Shown in pieces: positions 23,993 to 34,221 of a DNA stretch of 64,000 nucleotides (positions within the stretch are counted from its first letter, which is position 1; each line of letters begins with the position of its first letter). The notes under the pieces were generated by a model. That model was not told the DNA's origin. It searched no databases and saw only the letters and a list, made by a program, of their open reading frames with translations. Origin of the DNA: Pollutimonas bauzanensis (lineage in GTDB: Bacteria; Pseudomonadota; Gammaproteobacteria; Burkholderiales; Burkholderiaceae_B); assembly GCF_900129885.1 (NCBI RefSeq), contig NZ_FQXE01000023.1:1-64000 (forward strand). Reading direction: 5' to 3'. The translations under genes were made by a program, and so were the position numbers.

Positions 23993-24855
23993 GGCTGGCC
24001 TCCTTTGTTGCCGAGATATTCGGGATGGCTATAGACGGTAAATTGATTGTCGCGGGCAAAGCCGGCCAGCAGCACATTCAGCTCGTCGGCCATGGCCACC
24101 GCGTAGGTGGTGGGCGCCGACACGGCCACCAGCGCCGACATCCCGGCCGACGCGGCTTTTTGCACCATTTCGAAACTGGCGCGGCTGGAAATGACGGTGA
24201 TGCCGCTGGTCGCGTCCAGCGATCGCCGCAGCATATGGCCGATAAGCTTGTCCAGGGCATTGTGGCGGCCGACATCTTCGCGCACATGCAGGATGTCGCC
24301 GGCACTGTCGGCCCAGCCGGCGGCATGGGTCGCGCCGGTAAGCAGATGCAGGGCCTGGCTGGCGCGCAGCTGTTCCACGGCCCTGGCGATGGCGCCGGCG
24401 TCGTGGCAGGCTGGCCGCGCGGCGAGGGCCGGCAGGGCGCGGCGCACTTCGTCCAGGCTTTCCAGGCCGCACAGGCCGCAGCCGGTGCGCCCGGCCAGGC
24501 TGCGCCGGCGCAGCTTGAGGGCGTTCAGGCAGGCGCTGGCGATAGTGGCCTGGATGACCATGCCCTTGGGGGTTTCCATGATGTCCAGGTCGTGCAGGTC
24601 GGCCGCCGACCGGATGATCCCTTCCGTAAAGGAGAAGCCATAGGCCAGGTCTTCGAGGTCGACAGGGGTCGCCAGCAAGACGGCATGGCTGATGCCGTTG
24701 TATTCCAGCGCAACGGGAATTTCCTGGGCGAGTTCGTCGCGTTCGGCGTAGCTGGCGGTATGCCGGCCCGCGCGCAGGACCTGATGCCGGCTATGCCCCG
24801 CCATGGCCGGGGAGTCGGGAGGAAGGTCGCCGCCAGGAATATCCGCGAATCTCAC
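23989..24855 (-). CDS. fdhD: Formate dehydrogenase sulfurtransferase FdhD (FdsC)
   Basis: A 288-residue maturation protein that passes sulfur to the molybdenum cofactor of formate dehydrogenase. The catalytic loop GCGLCG is at about residues 124-129; other family blocks are EYNGISHAVLLATP, DLEDLAYGFSFTEGI and DVGRHNALDKLIG. It starts eight bases after the fdsA stop. The first 30 residues are variable and the start is that giving the shortest spacing to fdsA. Confidence 0.94.
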   Translation of the reverse strand: MRFADIPGGDLPPDSPAMAGHSRHQVLRAGRHTASYAERDELAQEIPVALEYNGISHAVLLATPVDLEDLAYGFSFTEGIIRSAADLHDLDIMETPKGMVIQATIASACLNALKLRRRSLAGRTGCGLCGLESLDEVRRALPALAARPACHDAGAIARAVEQLRASQALHLLTGATHAAGWADSAGDILHVREDVGRHNALDKLIGHMLRRSLDATSGITVISSRASFEMVQKAASAGMSALVAVSAPTTYAVAMADELNVLLAGFARDNQFTVYSHPEYLGNKGGQP

Positions 24856-24863
24856 GCTTGCCC

Positions 24864-27809
24864 CTATTCCTGCGAACTCAGCACGGGGGCCGGCTCGGTT
24901 TCGGCCGGCACCGGCGCGGGCGCGGACACCGGCGCAGGCTGTGGCGCCGCCATTCCTTCACGCTCGCGCTGATCCAGCAGATTCTGCTGGATATCGCTGA
25001 AGCGCGACCATCTGGCCTGCCATTTTGACGGCTCGGCGACCGGCCTGCATTGCACCGCGGTGACCTTGTATTCCGGGCAATCGGTGGCCCAGTCGGTGCT
25101 GTCGGTCGTGACGACGTTGGCGCCCGATTCGGGGAAGTGGAAGGTCGTGTAGACGACGCCGGGCTGCACGCGCTCGGTGACATTGGCGCGCAGCACGGTT
25201 TCGCCGGAGCGGCTCTGCACGGCCACCATATCGCCCTCGCGGATGCCGCGGTCTTCGGCATCCTGCGGGTGGATTTCGAGCATGTCCTCGCTATGCCAGA
25301 GCACATTGGGCGTGCGCCGGGTCTGGGCCCCCACGTTGTACTGGGACAGGATGCGCCCGGTGGTCAGCAGCAGCGGGAACTTGCGCGTGCTGCGCTCGTC
25401 GCTGGGCACGTATTTGGTGATCATGAACTTGCCCTTGCCCCTGACGAAGTGGTCCACGTGCATGATGGGCGTGCCGTCCGGGGCGTCGGCATTGCAGGGC
25501 CATTGAACGCTGCCGCCCAGCTCGTCGATTTTCTTGAACGAAACCCCCGAGAAGGTGGGCGTGAGGCGCGCGATTTCATCCATGATTTCGCTGGCGTGGC
25601 GATAGTCCATGGGATAGCCCAGGGCATGGGACAGGGCGCAGGTGACTTCCCAGTCGGCCATGCCCGCCTTGGGCTGCATGACCTGCCGCACGCGCGATAT
25701 GCGCCGCTCGGCATTGGTGAAGGTGCCGTCCTTTTCCAGGAAGGAAGAGCCCGGCAGGAAAACGTGGGCGTACTTGGCCGTTTCGTTCAGGAAGATATCC
25801 TGCACGATGATGCATTCCATCGAGGCCAGCGCCTTGGCCACGTGCTGGGTATCGGGGTCGGACTGGACGATGTCCTCGCCCTGGCAGTACATCCCCTTGA
25901 AGGAGCCGCTGATGGCCGCATCGAACATATTCGGGATGCGCAGGCCGGGCTCGGGCTGCAGCTTGACGCCCCAGTCCTGTTCGAACTGGCCGCGCACGGC
26001 GTCGTCGGAAATATGGCGGTAGCCCGGCAGCTCATGCGGGAAGGAACCCATGTCGCAGGAGCCCTGGACGTTGTTCTGGCCGCGCAGCGGGTTGACGCCC
26101 ACGCCTTCGCGGCCCAGGTTGCCGGTGGCCATGGCCAGGTTGGCGATGGCCATCACGGTGGTGGAGCCCTGGCTGTGTTCGGTGACGCCCAGCCCGTAAT
26201 ATATCGAGCCATTGCCGTGGGTGGCGAAGAGCCGGGCCGCGCCGCGCAGGTCCTGGGCGTTGACGCCCGTCACCGCTTCCATCGCTTCGGGCGAGTTTTC
26301 CGGCAGCGACACGAAATCGCGCCATTGCTGGAATGCCGGGGCTTCGCAGCGTTCGGCGACAAAGGCCTCGTCCACCAGGCCTTCGGTGGCGATGACGTGC
26401 GCCATGGAAGTGAGCAGGGCGGTGTTGGTGCCCGGCCGGACAGGCAGGTGGTAATCGGCCTTGATATGCGGCGAATTGACGAATTCGATCTGGCGCGGGT
26501 CGATGACGATGAGCCTGGCGCCTTCGCGCAGGCGGCGTTTGAGGCGCGAGGCGAACACCGGATGCGCCGCGCTGGGATTGGCGCCCATGATGATGACGAC
26601 ATCGGTATGCATGACCGAGTCGAAGGTCTGGGTGCCGGCCGATTCGCCCAGCGTGGTCTTCAGGCCGTAGCCGGTGGGGGAATGGCAGACCCGGGCGCAG
26701 GTGTCGACGTTGTTGGTGCCGAAGGCGGCGCGCACCAGCTTCTGGACCAGGTAGGTTTCTTCGTTGGTGCAGCGCGACGAAGTGATGCCGCCTATGGAGT
26801 CCCGGCCGTACTTGGCCTGTATGCGCTTGAGTTCCGAGGCCGCGTAGGCGATGGCCTCTTCCCAGCTGACTTCACGCCAGGGGTGGGAAATGTCGCCGCG
26901 TATCATGGGCTTGAGCATGCGGTCCTGGTGAGTGGCATAGCCCCAGGCGAAGCGCCCTTTCACACAGGAGTGGCCGCGGTTGGCCTTGCCGTCCTTCCAG
27001 GGCACCATGCGCACCACTTCCTGGCCTTTCATTTCGGCCTTGAAGGCGCAGCCCACGCCGCAGTAGGCGCAAGTGGTGATGACGGAATGTTCGGCCTGCC
27101 CCATCATGATGACCGATTTCTCGGTCAGCGAAGAGGTGGGGCATGCCTGCACGCAGGCGCCGCAGGAAACGCAGTCGCTTTCCAGGAAGGTGTCCTTCTG
27201 GCCGGCGGTGATGCGCGAATCGAAGCCGCGCCCGTCTATGGTCAGGGCGAAGGTGCCCTGCACCTCGTTGCAGGCGCGCACGCAGCGGCTGCACACTATG
27301 CATTTGGAAGGGTCGTAGGCGAAGTAGGGGTTGGATTCGTCCGTCGCGTCGGCGCGGTGGTTGGCGCCGTCATACCCATAGCGCACATTGCGCAGGCCCA
27401 CCACGCCGGCCATGTCCTGCAGTTCGCAGTCGCCATTGGCGGGGCAGGTCAGGCAGTCCAGCGGGTGGTCGGATATATACAGTTCCATGACGCCGCGGCG
27501 CAGTTCGTGCAGCTTGGGCGTTTCGGTCCAGATGACCATGCCGGCCTCCACCGGCGTGGTGCACGAGGCGGGGTAGCCGCGCCGGCCTTCGATCTGCACC
27601 AGGCAGAGCCGGCAGGAGCCGAAGGCTTCCAGGTTGTCGGTGGCGCACAGCTTGGGGATGTTGATGCCCGCCTCGGCGGCGGCGCGCATGACGGAGCTGC
27701 CGGCCGCTACGTCCACTTGCGTGCCATCGATGGTGATTTGAACTGTTTGCGTGCTGGTCGAGGCGGGGGTGCCAAAATCGCGTTCGCGTTTAACGACAGT
27801 TTCTAGCAT
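24864..27809 (-). CDS. fdsA: NAD-dependent formate dehydrogenase alpha subunit FdsA
   Basis: A 981-residue catalytic subunit. It has an N-terminal NuoG-like part (2Fe-2S ferredoxin, then CTTPVEAGM, a His-Cys cluster and two [4Fe-4S] sites such as CIVCSRCVRAC and CVSCGACVQACP), a further cluster TCAYCGVGCAFKAEM, and the bis-MGD oxidoreductase domain with molybdenum ligand Cys in ARVCHSPTGYG followed by the MGD-binding C-terminal domain (VRPGTNTALL, TTGRILSQYN). It oxidises formate to CO2 and passes electrons to FdsB. GGAG ribosome site six bases before ATG 27809. A proline/alanine-rich tail ends the protein. Confidence 0.97.
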   Translation of the reverse strand: MLETVVKRERDFGTPASTSTQTVQITIDGTQVDVAAGSSVMRAAAEAGINIPKLCATDNLEAFGSCRLCLVQIEGRRGYPASCTTPVEAGMVIWTETPKLHELRRGVMELYISDHPLDCLTCPANGDCELQDMAGVVGLRNVRYGYDGANHRADATDESNPYFAYDPSKCIVCSRCVRACNEVQGTFALTIDGRGFDSRITAGQKDTFLESDCVSCGACVQACPTSSLTEKSVIMMGQAEHSVITTCAYCGVGCAFKAEMKGQEVVRMVPWKDGKANRGHSCVKGRFAWGYATHQDRMLKPMIRGDISHPWREVSWEEAIAYAASELKRIQAKYGRDSIGGITSSRCTNEETYLVQKLVRAAFGTNNVDTCARVCHSPTGYGLKTTLGESAGTQTFDSVMHTDVVIIMGANPSAAHPVFASRLKRRLREGARLIVIDPRQIEFVNSPHIKADYHLPVRPGTNTALLTSMAHVIATEGLVDEAFVAERCEAPAFQQWRDFVSLPENSPEAMEAVTGVNAQDLRGAARLFATHGNGSIYYGLGVTEHSQGSTTVMAIANLAMATGNLGREGVGVNPLRGQNNVQGSCDMGSFPHELPGYRHISDDAVRGQFEQDWGVKLQPEPGLRIPNMFDAAISGSFKGMYCQGEDIVQSDPDTQHVAKALASMECIIVQDIFLNETAKYAHVFLPGSSFLEKDGTFTNAERRISRVRQVMQPKAGMADWEVTCALSHALGYPMDYRHASEIMDEIARLTPTFSGVSFKKIDELGGSVQWPCNADAPDGTPIMHVDHFVRGKGKFMITKYVPSDERSTRKFPLLLTTGRILSQYNVGAQTRRTPNVLWHSEDMLEIHPQDAEDRGIREGDMVAVQSRSGETVLRANVTERVQPGVVYTTFHFPESGANVVTTDSTDWATDCPEYKVTAVQCRPVAEPSKWQARWSRFSDIQQNLLDQREREGMAAPQPAPVSAPAPVPAETEPAPVLSSQE

Positions 27810-27820
27810 GGTAGGCTCCG

Positions 27821-29392
27821 TTAGGCGGCTTGTTCGGTTGCTGGGACGGTGCGCTGCAGACCGAAGTCTTCGGGGAAGTGATCGAGCGCGGACAGGACGG
27901 GATAAGGGGTCATGCCGCCAAGGGCGCACAGCGAGCCGGCCAGCATGGTGTCGCAAAGATCGCGCAGCAGGTGGACCTGTTCTTCGCGCTGCTCATTGTT
28001 GCGGATCTTGTTGATGACTTCGGTGCCGCGCACGGCGCCGATCCGACAGGGCGTGCATTTGCCACAGGATTCGACGGCGCAGAATTCCATGGCGTACTCG
28101 GCCATCCTGGACATGTCCACCGTGTCGTCGAAGGCCACCAGGCCGCCGTGGCCCACCATGGCCGAGATGGCAATATAGGATTCATAGTCCAGCGGCGTAT
28201 CCCATTGCGACTCTGGCAGGTAGGCGCCCAGCGGGCCGCCCACCTGTATGGCGCGCAGGGGCCGGCCGCTGGCGCTGCCCGCGCCGAAATCGTAAAGCAG
28301 CTCGCGCAGGCTGATGCCGAAGGCCTTTTCGACCAGCCCGCCATGCTTGAGGTTGCCCGCCAGCTGGAAGGGCAGGGTGCCTTTGGAGCGGCCCATGCCG
28401 TAGTCGCGGTAGAAATCGGCCCCTCGCGCCAGGATGACGGGCACGGTGGCCAGCGAGATCACGTTGTTGATGACGGTGGGCTTGCCGAAAAGGCCGCGTA
28501 TCGCCGGCAGCGGCGGCTTGGCGCGAACCAGCCCGCGCTTGCCTTCCAGGCTTTCCAGCAGCGAGGTTTCCTCGCCGCAGATATACGCGCCCGCGCCCTT
28601 GCGGACTTCGAGATCGAAGGCGCGGCCGCTGCCATGGATGTTGCCGCCCAGCCAGCCGGCGGCGCGGGCGCGGCCGATGGCGTCTTCCATGGTGGATATG
28701 GCGTAGGGATATTCGGAGCGGATATAGATGTAGCCGCAGGTGGCCTGCACGGCCAGCCCGGCAATGGCCATGCCTTCTATCAGGGCGTAGGGGTCGCCTT
28801 CCATCAGCATGCGGTCGGAGAATGTGCCGGAATCGCCTTCGTCGGCATTGCAGACGATGTATTTCTGGTCGGCGGCGGTCGCCATCACGGTTTTCCATTT
28901 GATGCCGGTCGGGAAGGCCGCGCCGCCGCGGCCCCGCAGGCCTGAATCCACCACGGCGTCGACGATGGCGGCGGGCGTCATGGCCAATGCCTTTTCCAGA
29001 CCCTGCAGCCCGCCGTGGCACTGGTAGTCGTAAAGGCTGAGGGGATCGGTGATGCCGACCCGGGCGAAGGTCAGGCGCTCCTGGTTCTTGAGATAGGGGA
29101 TGTCCGCGGTCAGGCCGTGGGCCAGCGGGTGCGGCTTGCCCTGCAGCCAGCCGGCCTCGAACAGGCCGGCGACATCGGCGGCTTCGACGGGGCCGTAGGC
29201 CACCCGGCCGGCGGGGGTTTCGACCTCGACCAGGGTTTCCAGCCACAGCAGGCCGCGCGAGCCATTGCGCACGATGTCTATATCGAGCCCGCGGCGCTGC
29301 GCTTCCCGGGCAATGGCATGGACCAGTTCATTGGCGCCCACGGCGATGGCGGCGCTGTCGCGGGGGACGAAAATCCGGATGGCCTGATTCAT
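27821..29392 (-). CDS. fdsB: NAD-dependent formate dehydrogenase beta subunit FdsB
   Basis: A 523-residue NuoF-like flavoprotein: N-terminal thioredoxin-like region, GRGGAAFPTGIKWKTV (NADH/FMN site), NADEGDSGTFSDR, EYPYAI, ICGEETSLLESLEGKRG and the [4Fe-4S] motif ESCGKCTPCRIG near residue 435. It holds FMN and reduces NAD+. The start is the ATG at 29392, which overlaps the fdsG stop by four bases; 11 bases separate it from fdsA. Confidence 0.96.
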   Translation of the reverse strand: MNQAIRIFVPRDSAAIAVGANELVHAIAREAQRRGLDIDIVRNGSRGLLWLETLVEVETPAGRVAYGPVEAADVAGLFEAGWLQGKPHPLAHGLTADIPYLKNQERLTFARVGITDPLSLYDYQCHGGLQGLEKALAMTPAAIVDAVVDSGLRGRGGAAFPTGIKWKTVMATAADQKYIVCNADEGDSGTFSDRMLMEGDPYALIEGMAIAGLAVQATCGYIYIRSEYPYAISTMEDAIGRARAAGWLGGNIHGSGRAFDLEVRKGAGAYICGEETSLLESLEGKRGLVRAKPPLPAIRGLFGKPTVINNVISLATVPVILARGADFYRDYGMGRSKGTLPFQLAGNLKHGGLVEKAFGISLRELLYDFGAGSASGRPLRAIQVGGPLGAYLPESQWDTPLDYESYIAISAMVGHGGLVAFDDTVDMSRMAEYAMEFCAVESCGKCTPCRIGAVRGTEVINKIRNNEQREEQVHLLRDLCDTMLAGSLCALGGMTPYPVLSALDHFPEDFGLQRTVPATEQAA

Positions 29393-29895
29393 TTCCACAC
29401 CCCTTCGGCCTGCAGCAGCTGGTCCAGCTTGGCCGGCGTCATGCGCGCGTGGGGCTGGCCGTTGATCATGACCGTGGGCGACTGGGCGCACAGGCCCAGG
29501 CAGTACACCGGTTCGAGGCTGACGGCGCCACTGGCGGCCGTGCTGTGGAAATCACAGCCCAGCTTGTGCCTGGCGTATTCGGCCAGCGCCTCGCCGCCCA
29601 TGGACTGACAGGCTTCGGCGCGGCAGACCTCGAGCACCACCGGCGCCGCCGGGGTGTCGCGAAAGTGCGGATAGAAGCTGATGACGCCGTGGATTTCGGC
29701 GCGCGACAACTGCAGGCCTTCGGCCAGCACCGGCACGGCGGCTGCGGGAATGCAGCCGAGGGCATGCTGTATGGCGTGCAGGATGGGAAGCAGGCTGCCC
29801 GGCTGGCCTTCATGGCGCTGCAGCACCTGGCGCGCAAGCTGTTGCACGGCCGCATCGGGCGGGATGAAGTCATTGACGGCGGGCGGCATGGACAT
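29389..29895 (-). CDS. fdsG: NAD-dependent formate dehydrogenase gamma subunit FdsG
   Basis: A 168-residue NuoE-like 2Fe-2S thioredoxin-fold subunit. Cluster ligands are in VCRAEACQSMGG (about 89-100) and VYCLGLCAQSP (about 129-139); GVISFYPHF is the typical strand before. First gene of the operon. Start 29895 has AAGGAT upstream; ATG 29889 would lack two residues. Transcription presumably starts in the AT-rich divergent region shared with the regulator gene. Confidence 0.94.
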   Translation of the reverse strand: MSMPPAVNDFIPPDAAVQQLARQVLQRHEGQPGSLLPILHAIQHALGCIPAAAVPVLAEGLQLSRAEIHGVISFYPHFRDTPAAPVVLEVCRAEACQSMGGEALAEYARHKLGCDFHSTAASGAVSLEPVYCLGLCAQSPTVMINGQPHARMTPAKLDQLLQAEGVWK

Positions 29896-29946
29896 GGCGC
29901 TATCCTTGAAAAGTAAAGGGGCAGGCTGATTGATATTTTGTCTCTT

Positions 29947-29966
29947 ATATGCATAAATTTGCATAT
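29947..29966. promoter_or_regulatory. Candidate FdsR operator 1 (perfect ATATGCA inverted repeat)
   Basis: ATATGCA-N6-TGCATAT (29947-29953, 29960-29966) lies 51 bases upstream of the fdsG start in an AT-rich intergenic region of 200 bases that stands out from its GC-rich surroundings. Confidence 0.5.
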
Positions 29967-30050
29967 TTATTAATTCTGGATTTAGAGTAATCTACCCTCG
30001 ATAAGTGATTCTATCAATAGGAAAAAATTCACATATATGGGGCGCTCTTT

Positions 30051-30070
30051 ATATGCAATTGAAAACATAT
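30051..30070. promoter_or_regulatory. Candidate FdsR operator 2 (imperfect copy)
   Basis: ATATGCA-N6-AACATAT (30051-30057, 30064-30070) repeats the 7-6-7 geometry of the first site with two mismatches in the second arm and sits 28 bases upstream of the regulator gene, suiting autoregulation. Confidence 0.4.
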
Positions 30071-30098
30071 TAATAAGACTAATGGGGCGAGGAGATAA

Positions 30099-31232
30099 AT
30101 GACTTATAAATTCAAAGCCCGTCTGAGTTCCGAATGGGCGCTGGAAAAACCGTCGGGCGCGGTATTGCCTTTGAGCGAGGTCATCAGGCTGCTTGCCGCC
30201 GTCGACGCCACCGGGCATATCGCCGGCGCCTGTAAGGCCTGCGGGGTGTCGTACCGGCATGGCTGGGGCCTGCTGCGCAACGCCGAAAAGGAATTCGAGG
30301 CGCCGCTGCTCGAAACCTCGCGCCGGCAGGGCACCAAGCTGACCGCGTTCGGGCAGCACCTGATCTGGGCCAACCGGCGCGTCGATGCGCGCCTGATGCC
30401 CACCCTGGAAAGCATGGCGTCCGAACTCCAGGAGGAGCTCGAGCGCCTGTATCCCGAAAGCCAGCCGCGCCTGCGCCTGCATGCCAGCCACGGCTTTGCC
30501 GTGGAAGGCTTGATGCAGCTGGCCAACGGCCTGGACATGCTGCCCCTGGAATTGCGCTACCGCACCGCGATCGAAGCGCTGGCGTCGCTGGACCGCGGCG
30601 AGTGCGACCTGGCCGGCTTCCAGGTGCCGGTGGGCGAATTCGAAGCGCCCATCCTGCAGCGCTACAATGAATGGCTGGATCCGGACCGGCACAGGCTCAT
30701 CCATTTGGCGGTACGCAATACCGGCATGTTCGTGCAGGCGGGCAACCCCAAGAACATCACTTCGGTGGCCGACCTGGTCAAGCCGGACGTGCGTTTCGTC
30801 AACCGGCAGATCGGCTCCAGCACGCGCTCGCTGGTGGGACTGATGCTCAAGCAGCTGAATATCGACACCACGCGGGTGCAAGGCTTCGACAGCAGCGAAT
30901 TCACGCATATGGCGATCGCGGCGCACATCGCCAGCGGCATGGCCGACGCGGGCATAGGGGTCGAGACGGCGGCATGGCGCTGTGGCTTGTGGTTCATTCC
31001 GCTGGCCAAGGAGCGCTACTTCTTCGCCGTCCATCGCGATACGCTCAATGCGCCGCAAATGCAGCGCCTGCTGGATCTGATGAAGGGCGAGCAGTACCGG
31101 GAGTATGTGGCGCAGCTGGTAGGCTATGACGCCAGCTGTCTGGGCAGCGTGCAGACGCTGGAAGAAGCCTTTGGCGCGGCATTCACGAAATCGCTGCCGA
31201 GCGCCCGCAGAGAGTTTATGATTAAGCCATGA
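30099..31232 (+). CDS. ModE-like HTH regulator with periplasmic-binding-type domain (FdsR-like)
   Basis: A 377-residue regulator. Residues about 20-85 resemble the ModE/LysR winged helix ([33 protein letters not shown]), followed by a substrate-binding domain of the ModA/TupA type (about 120-345; [33 protein letters not shown]). Such regulators stand divergent to fds operons and sense formate, molybdate or tungstate. GAGGAG ribosome site. Its stop overlaps the moaA start (ATGA), tying the regulator to cofactor synthesis. Confidence 0.85.
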   Translation: MTYKFKARLSSEWALEKPSGAVLPLSEVIRLLAAVDATGHIAGACKACGVSYRHGWGLLRNAEKEFEAPLLETSRRQGTKLTAFGQHLIWANRRVDARLMPTLESMASELQEELERLYPESQPRLRLHASHGFAVEGLMQLANGLDMLPLELRYRTAIEALASLDRGECDLAGFQVPVGEFEAPILQRYNEWLDPDRHRLIHLAVRNTGMFVQAGNPKNITSVADLVKPDVRFVNRQIGSSTRSLVGLMLKQLNIDTTRVQGFDSSEFTHMAIAAHIASGMADAGIGVETAAWRCGLWFIPLAKERYFFAVHRDTLNAPQMQRLLDLMKGEQYREYVAQLVGYDASCLGSVQTLEEAFGAAFTKSLPSARREFMIKP

Positions 31233-32323
31233 GCAAAGTGATTTTCCATGCGGACTCCCGTTACGCTGCCATTGCTGCGGCGCCATCGGCGGCGCCCGGG
31301 GCGGGCGCGGCGTTGCTGGACGCCAGGCGCCGTCCCTTGCGCGATCTGCGCATTTCGGTAACCGACCGCTGCAATTTCCGCTGTACGTATTGCATGCCGC
31401 GCGAAGTGTTCAACGCCCACCATGAATTCATGCCGCATGGCGCCTTGCTCAGCTTCGAGGAAATCACGCGCGTCGCGCGCGTGGCGGCGCAGCTGGGCGT
31501 GCAGAAAATCCGCTTGACCGGGGGCGAGCCGCTGCTGCGCAAAAGCCTGGAAGCGCTGGTCGAAATGCTGGCGCGCCTGAGCACCCCGCAGGGGCGCCCG
31601 CTGGAAGTGACGCTGACCACCAACGGCACCTTGCTGGCGAAAAAAGCCCAGGCTCTCAAGGACGCCGGGCTGAGCCGCGTGACGGTCAGCCTCGATGCGC
31701 TGGATGACCACATGTTCGAACGCATGAGCGACAGCCAGGTCAGCGTCAAAAGGGTACTGGAAGGAATAGATGTAGCGGCGCGCGTCGGCCTGCCGGTCAA
31801 GGTGAACATGGTGGTGCGCAAAGGCCTGAACGACGGACAGATCCTGCCCATGGCCCGCCATTTCCGCCATTCGGGCCACATCCTGAGGTTTATTGAATTC
31901 ATGGATGTGGGCAGCACGAATGGCTGGAACCTCCGGGAAGTCCTGACCGGCGCGGAAATCCTGCAACGGATAGCCGCCGAATTTCCGCTGGAGCCGGTGC
32001 AGGCCGGCTACCGCGGCGAGGTGGCCAATCGCTGGCGCTATGCCGACGATGGCGGTGAAATAGGCCTTATCACCAGCATGTCGCAGCCGTTTTGCGGGGA
32101 TTGCACGCGCGCGCGCCTGTCGCCCGAAGGCAAGTTGTTCCTGTGCCTGTTCGCGTCGCAGGGCCATGACCTGCGGGCTCTGTTGCGCGGCGGCGCCGGC
32201 GACGGCGAAATCGCGGCGCGGCTGGCGGGGATATGGTCCGCGCGCGACGATCGTTATTCGGAGCTGCGCGGCCGCGCAACGCAGGCCGAGGAAAAAATCG
32301 AAATGAGCTACATCGGCGGATGA
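31229..32323 (+). CDS. moaA: GTP 3',8-cyclase MoaA
   Basis: A 364-residue radical-SAM enzyme for the first step of molybdopterin synthesis. The N-terminal cluster is [13 protein letters not shown] (about 46-58), with LTGGEPLLR following; the C-terminal [4Fe-4S] site is [21 protein letters not shown] (first 20 residues of this block). It couples to the upstream regulator and its stop overlaps mobA by four bases. The terminal GG needed for activity in trans is present (YIGG). Confidence 0.96.
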   Translation: MSKVIFHADSRYAAIAAAPSAAPGAGAALLDARRRPLRDLRISVTDRCNFRCTYCMPREVFNAHHEFMPHGALLSFEEITRVARVAAQLGVQKIRLTGGEPLLRKSLEALVEMLARLSTPQGRPLEVTLTTNGTLLAKKAQALKDAGLSRVTVSLDALDDHMFERMSDSQVSVKRVLEGIDVAARVGLPVKVNMVVRKGLNDGQILPMARHFRHSGHILRFIEFMDVGSTNGWNLREVLTGAEILQRIAAEFPLEPVQAGYRGEVANRWRYADDGGEIGLITSMSQPFCGDCTRARLSPEGKLFLCLFASQGHDLRALLRGGAGDGEIAARLAGIWSARDDRYSELRGRATQAEEKIEMSYIGG

Positions 32324-32934
32324 TAGCCCGGAGCGACCTGGCGGGTCTTATCCTGGCCGGCGGCCAGGGCCGGCGCATGCGGGCGGCCCCGGACGCGCAA
32401 GCGGTGGAAAAAGGCTTGCTGGAACTCGACGGCCTGCCCTTGATCGAGCATGCCCGGCGTTTCCTGGCGCCCCACGTGGGGCGGATCCTGGTCAGCGCCA
32501 ATACGCAGCTGGATGCCTATGCGCAATATGGCGCGGTGGTGCCCGACGACCCGGCCCTGGGCGCCTATGCGGGACCGCTGGCGGGGGTCGCCAGCGCGCT
32601 GGGGCGCTGCGGGTTTTCCTGGCTGCTGGTGATGCCCGTCGACGTGCTCCAGCCGCCGCCCGATCTGGCGCGGCGCCTGGGCGCCGCGGTCGGCCTCGAC
32701 GGTCCGCGCATTGCCTATGCCAGCACCGCGCAGGGTGTGCATCCCCTGTGCATGGTGCTGCATTGCAGCCTGAGGCAGAGCCTGTATGACTTCCTGCAGG
32801 CGGGCGAGCGCAAGGTGCAGCTGTGGCAGCAGCGCAATGGCGCCGTGCCGGTCGTGTTCGACGGCGCGGGCGACGCCTTTTTCAATGTCAATACGCCGCA
32901 GGATCTGGCGCGCGCCAGGGCCCGGCCGGACTAG
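32320..32934 (+). CDS. mobA: Molybdenum cofactor guanylyltransferase MobA
   Basis: A 204-residue nucleotidyltransferase that adds GMP to Mo-molybdopterin, making the MGD form required by FdsA. The GTP-binding signature [11 protein letters not shown] is at residues 9-19, followed by [15 protein letters not shown] and the metal site VMPVDVL. The start ATG 32320 overlaps the moaA stop. Convergent with moeA, 16 bases beyond. Confidence 0.93.
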   Translation: MIARSDLAGLILAGGQGRRMRAAPDAQAVEKGLLELDGLPLIEHARRFLAPHVGRILVSANTQLDAYAQYGAVVPDDPALGAYAGPLAGVASALGRCGFSWLLVMPVDVLQPPPDLARRLGAAVGLDGPRIAYASTAQGVHPLCMVLHCSLRQSLYDFLQAGERKVQLWQQRNGAVPVVFDGAGDAFFNVNTPQDLARARARPD

Positions 32935-32950
32935 CCGGCGCGCGATCGCT

Positions 32951-34156
32951 TCAGGCCAGCCAGTGCTGCAGGTCGTAATAGGGCACGACGTCGCCGTCCC
33001 GCACGACCGTATTGGCGGGAATGCGGGCGAAGCCGGTGGCCCAGGGCAGGGAGCTGATGATGCCCGAGCCTTGCTGCGCATAGGGCTTGAGCAGCGGCTG
33101 GCCCTGGGCATTGAATTCGGCGCGCACCCGCAGGAATTCTTCGCGCTTGTCGTTGAATGACTTGACGGTGGCGAGCCTGCCGTATTGCACATCGGGCGTG
33201 ATCTGCGCGCGCCCTTGCATGCCGCGTATCAGCGGCGACACCAGCACGGCGAAAACCGCGAAGGCCGATACGGGGTTGCCGGGCAGGCAGACTATGGGCT
33301 TGGCATGGGCGTGGGCCAGGGCTACCGGCTTGCCCGGCTTCATGCAGACGCGCCACAGGTCCAGCGTGCCGCCATATTGCTCGATGGCGGGCTTTACCAG
33401 GTCTTTTTCGCCGACCGACACGCCGCCCGCGGTCAGGATCAAGTCGCAATCGGCGAGCAGCGTCGAAAACGCGGCCTGCAGGGACTCCTGCGTGTCCATG
33501 GCATGCAGCACGTGCACGACGCTGGCGCCCATGTTCTGGACCAGGCTCGCCAGCATCGTGCCGTTGGAGTTGTAGATCTGCTGGTTGGCGCGCGGCTGCC
33601 CGGGCTGGATGAGTTCGTCGCCGGTGGTCAGTATGCCGACTTTCAGCCGGGCGTAAACCGTCACTTCGGCATAGCCCTGGGATGCCAGCAGGGCCATTTC
33701 GGCGGCGCGCATCAGGCTGCCTTTCGGCAGCATCTGGTCGCCCGTGCGTATGTCTTCGCCGCGCAGGCGCATGTGCGAGCCCTTGGGGGGCAGTTGCCTG
33801 ATCTCGAACTGGTTGTCGATTTCGATGCCGTCCTCCTGCATCACCACGGTATCGGCGCCTTCGGGTATCAGGCTGCCGGTGAACAGCCGTATGGCATTGC
33901 CTTGCTGCAGCGCCTGCGGCTGTTCGCCCGCGAAGCAGCGCTGCTGGACCGGAAAGCGCCGGCCGGGGGCGTAGTCGGCGTAATTGATGGCATAGCCATC
34001 CATGGCGCTGTTGTCGGCCGGGGGGAGATCCAGCGTGGCGAACAGGGTCTGGGCCAGAATGCGGCCCCGGGCCTCGTGCAGCGGGCAGCTTTCGCTGATG
34101 CTTGGAGGCTTGCCGGCGGCGGCGAGGCGGGATTGGGCGACATCGAAATCAAGCAT
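32951..34156 (-). CDS. moeA: Molybdopterin molybdenumtransferase MoeA
   Basis: A 401-residue enzyme that inserts molybdate into adenylylated molybdopterin. Recognised blocks are PPADNSAMDGYAI (about 43-55), FTGSLIPEGADTVVMQED, VGILTTGDELI, NSNGTMLASLV, LTAGGVSVGEKD (active-site region) and LPGNPVSAFAVF. It is the last gene of the leftward moaC-moaD-moaE-moaB-moeA run. Confidence 0.95.
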   Translation of the reverse strand: MLDFDVAQSRLAAAGKPPSISESCPLHEARGRILAQTLFATLDLPPADNSAMDGYAINYADYAPGRRFPVQQRCFAGEQPQALQQGNAIRLFTGSLIPEGADTVVMQEDGIEIDNQFEIRQLPPKGSHMRLRGEDIRTGDQMLPKGSLMRAAEMALLASQGYAEVTVYARLKVGILTTGDELIQPGQPRANQQIYNSNGTMLASLVQNMGASVVHVLHAMDTQESLQAAFSTLLADCDLILTAGGVSVGEKDLVKPAIEQYGGTLDLWRVCMKPGKPVALAHAHAKPIVCLPGNPVSAFAVFAVLVSPLIRGMQGRAQITPDVQYGRLATVKSFNDKREEFLRVRAEFNAQGQPLLKPYAQQGSGIISSLPWATGFARIPANTVVRDGDVVPYYDLQHWLA

Positions 34157-34221
34157 GGCGGAGACGCAAAAAAAGGGGTTTGCAAACGGAGCGCGGCCGC
34201 GGGGCGGCCGGCGCTATTTTC

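Noticed and set aside
25050-27806. A 918-codon open frame on the plus strand
   Set aside because: It is the antisense shadow of fdsA in GC-rich DNA; its translation is low-complexity His/Gly/Ala-rich with no domain, while the minus strand encodes clear catalytic motifs.
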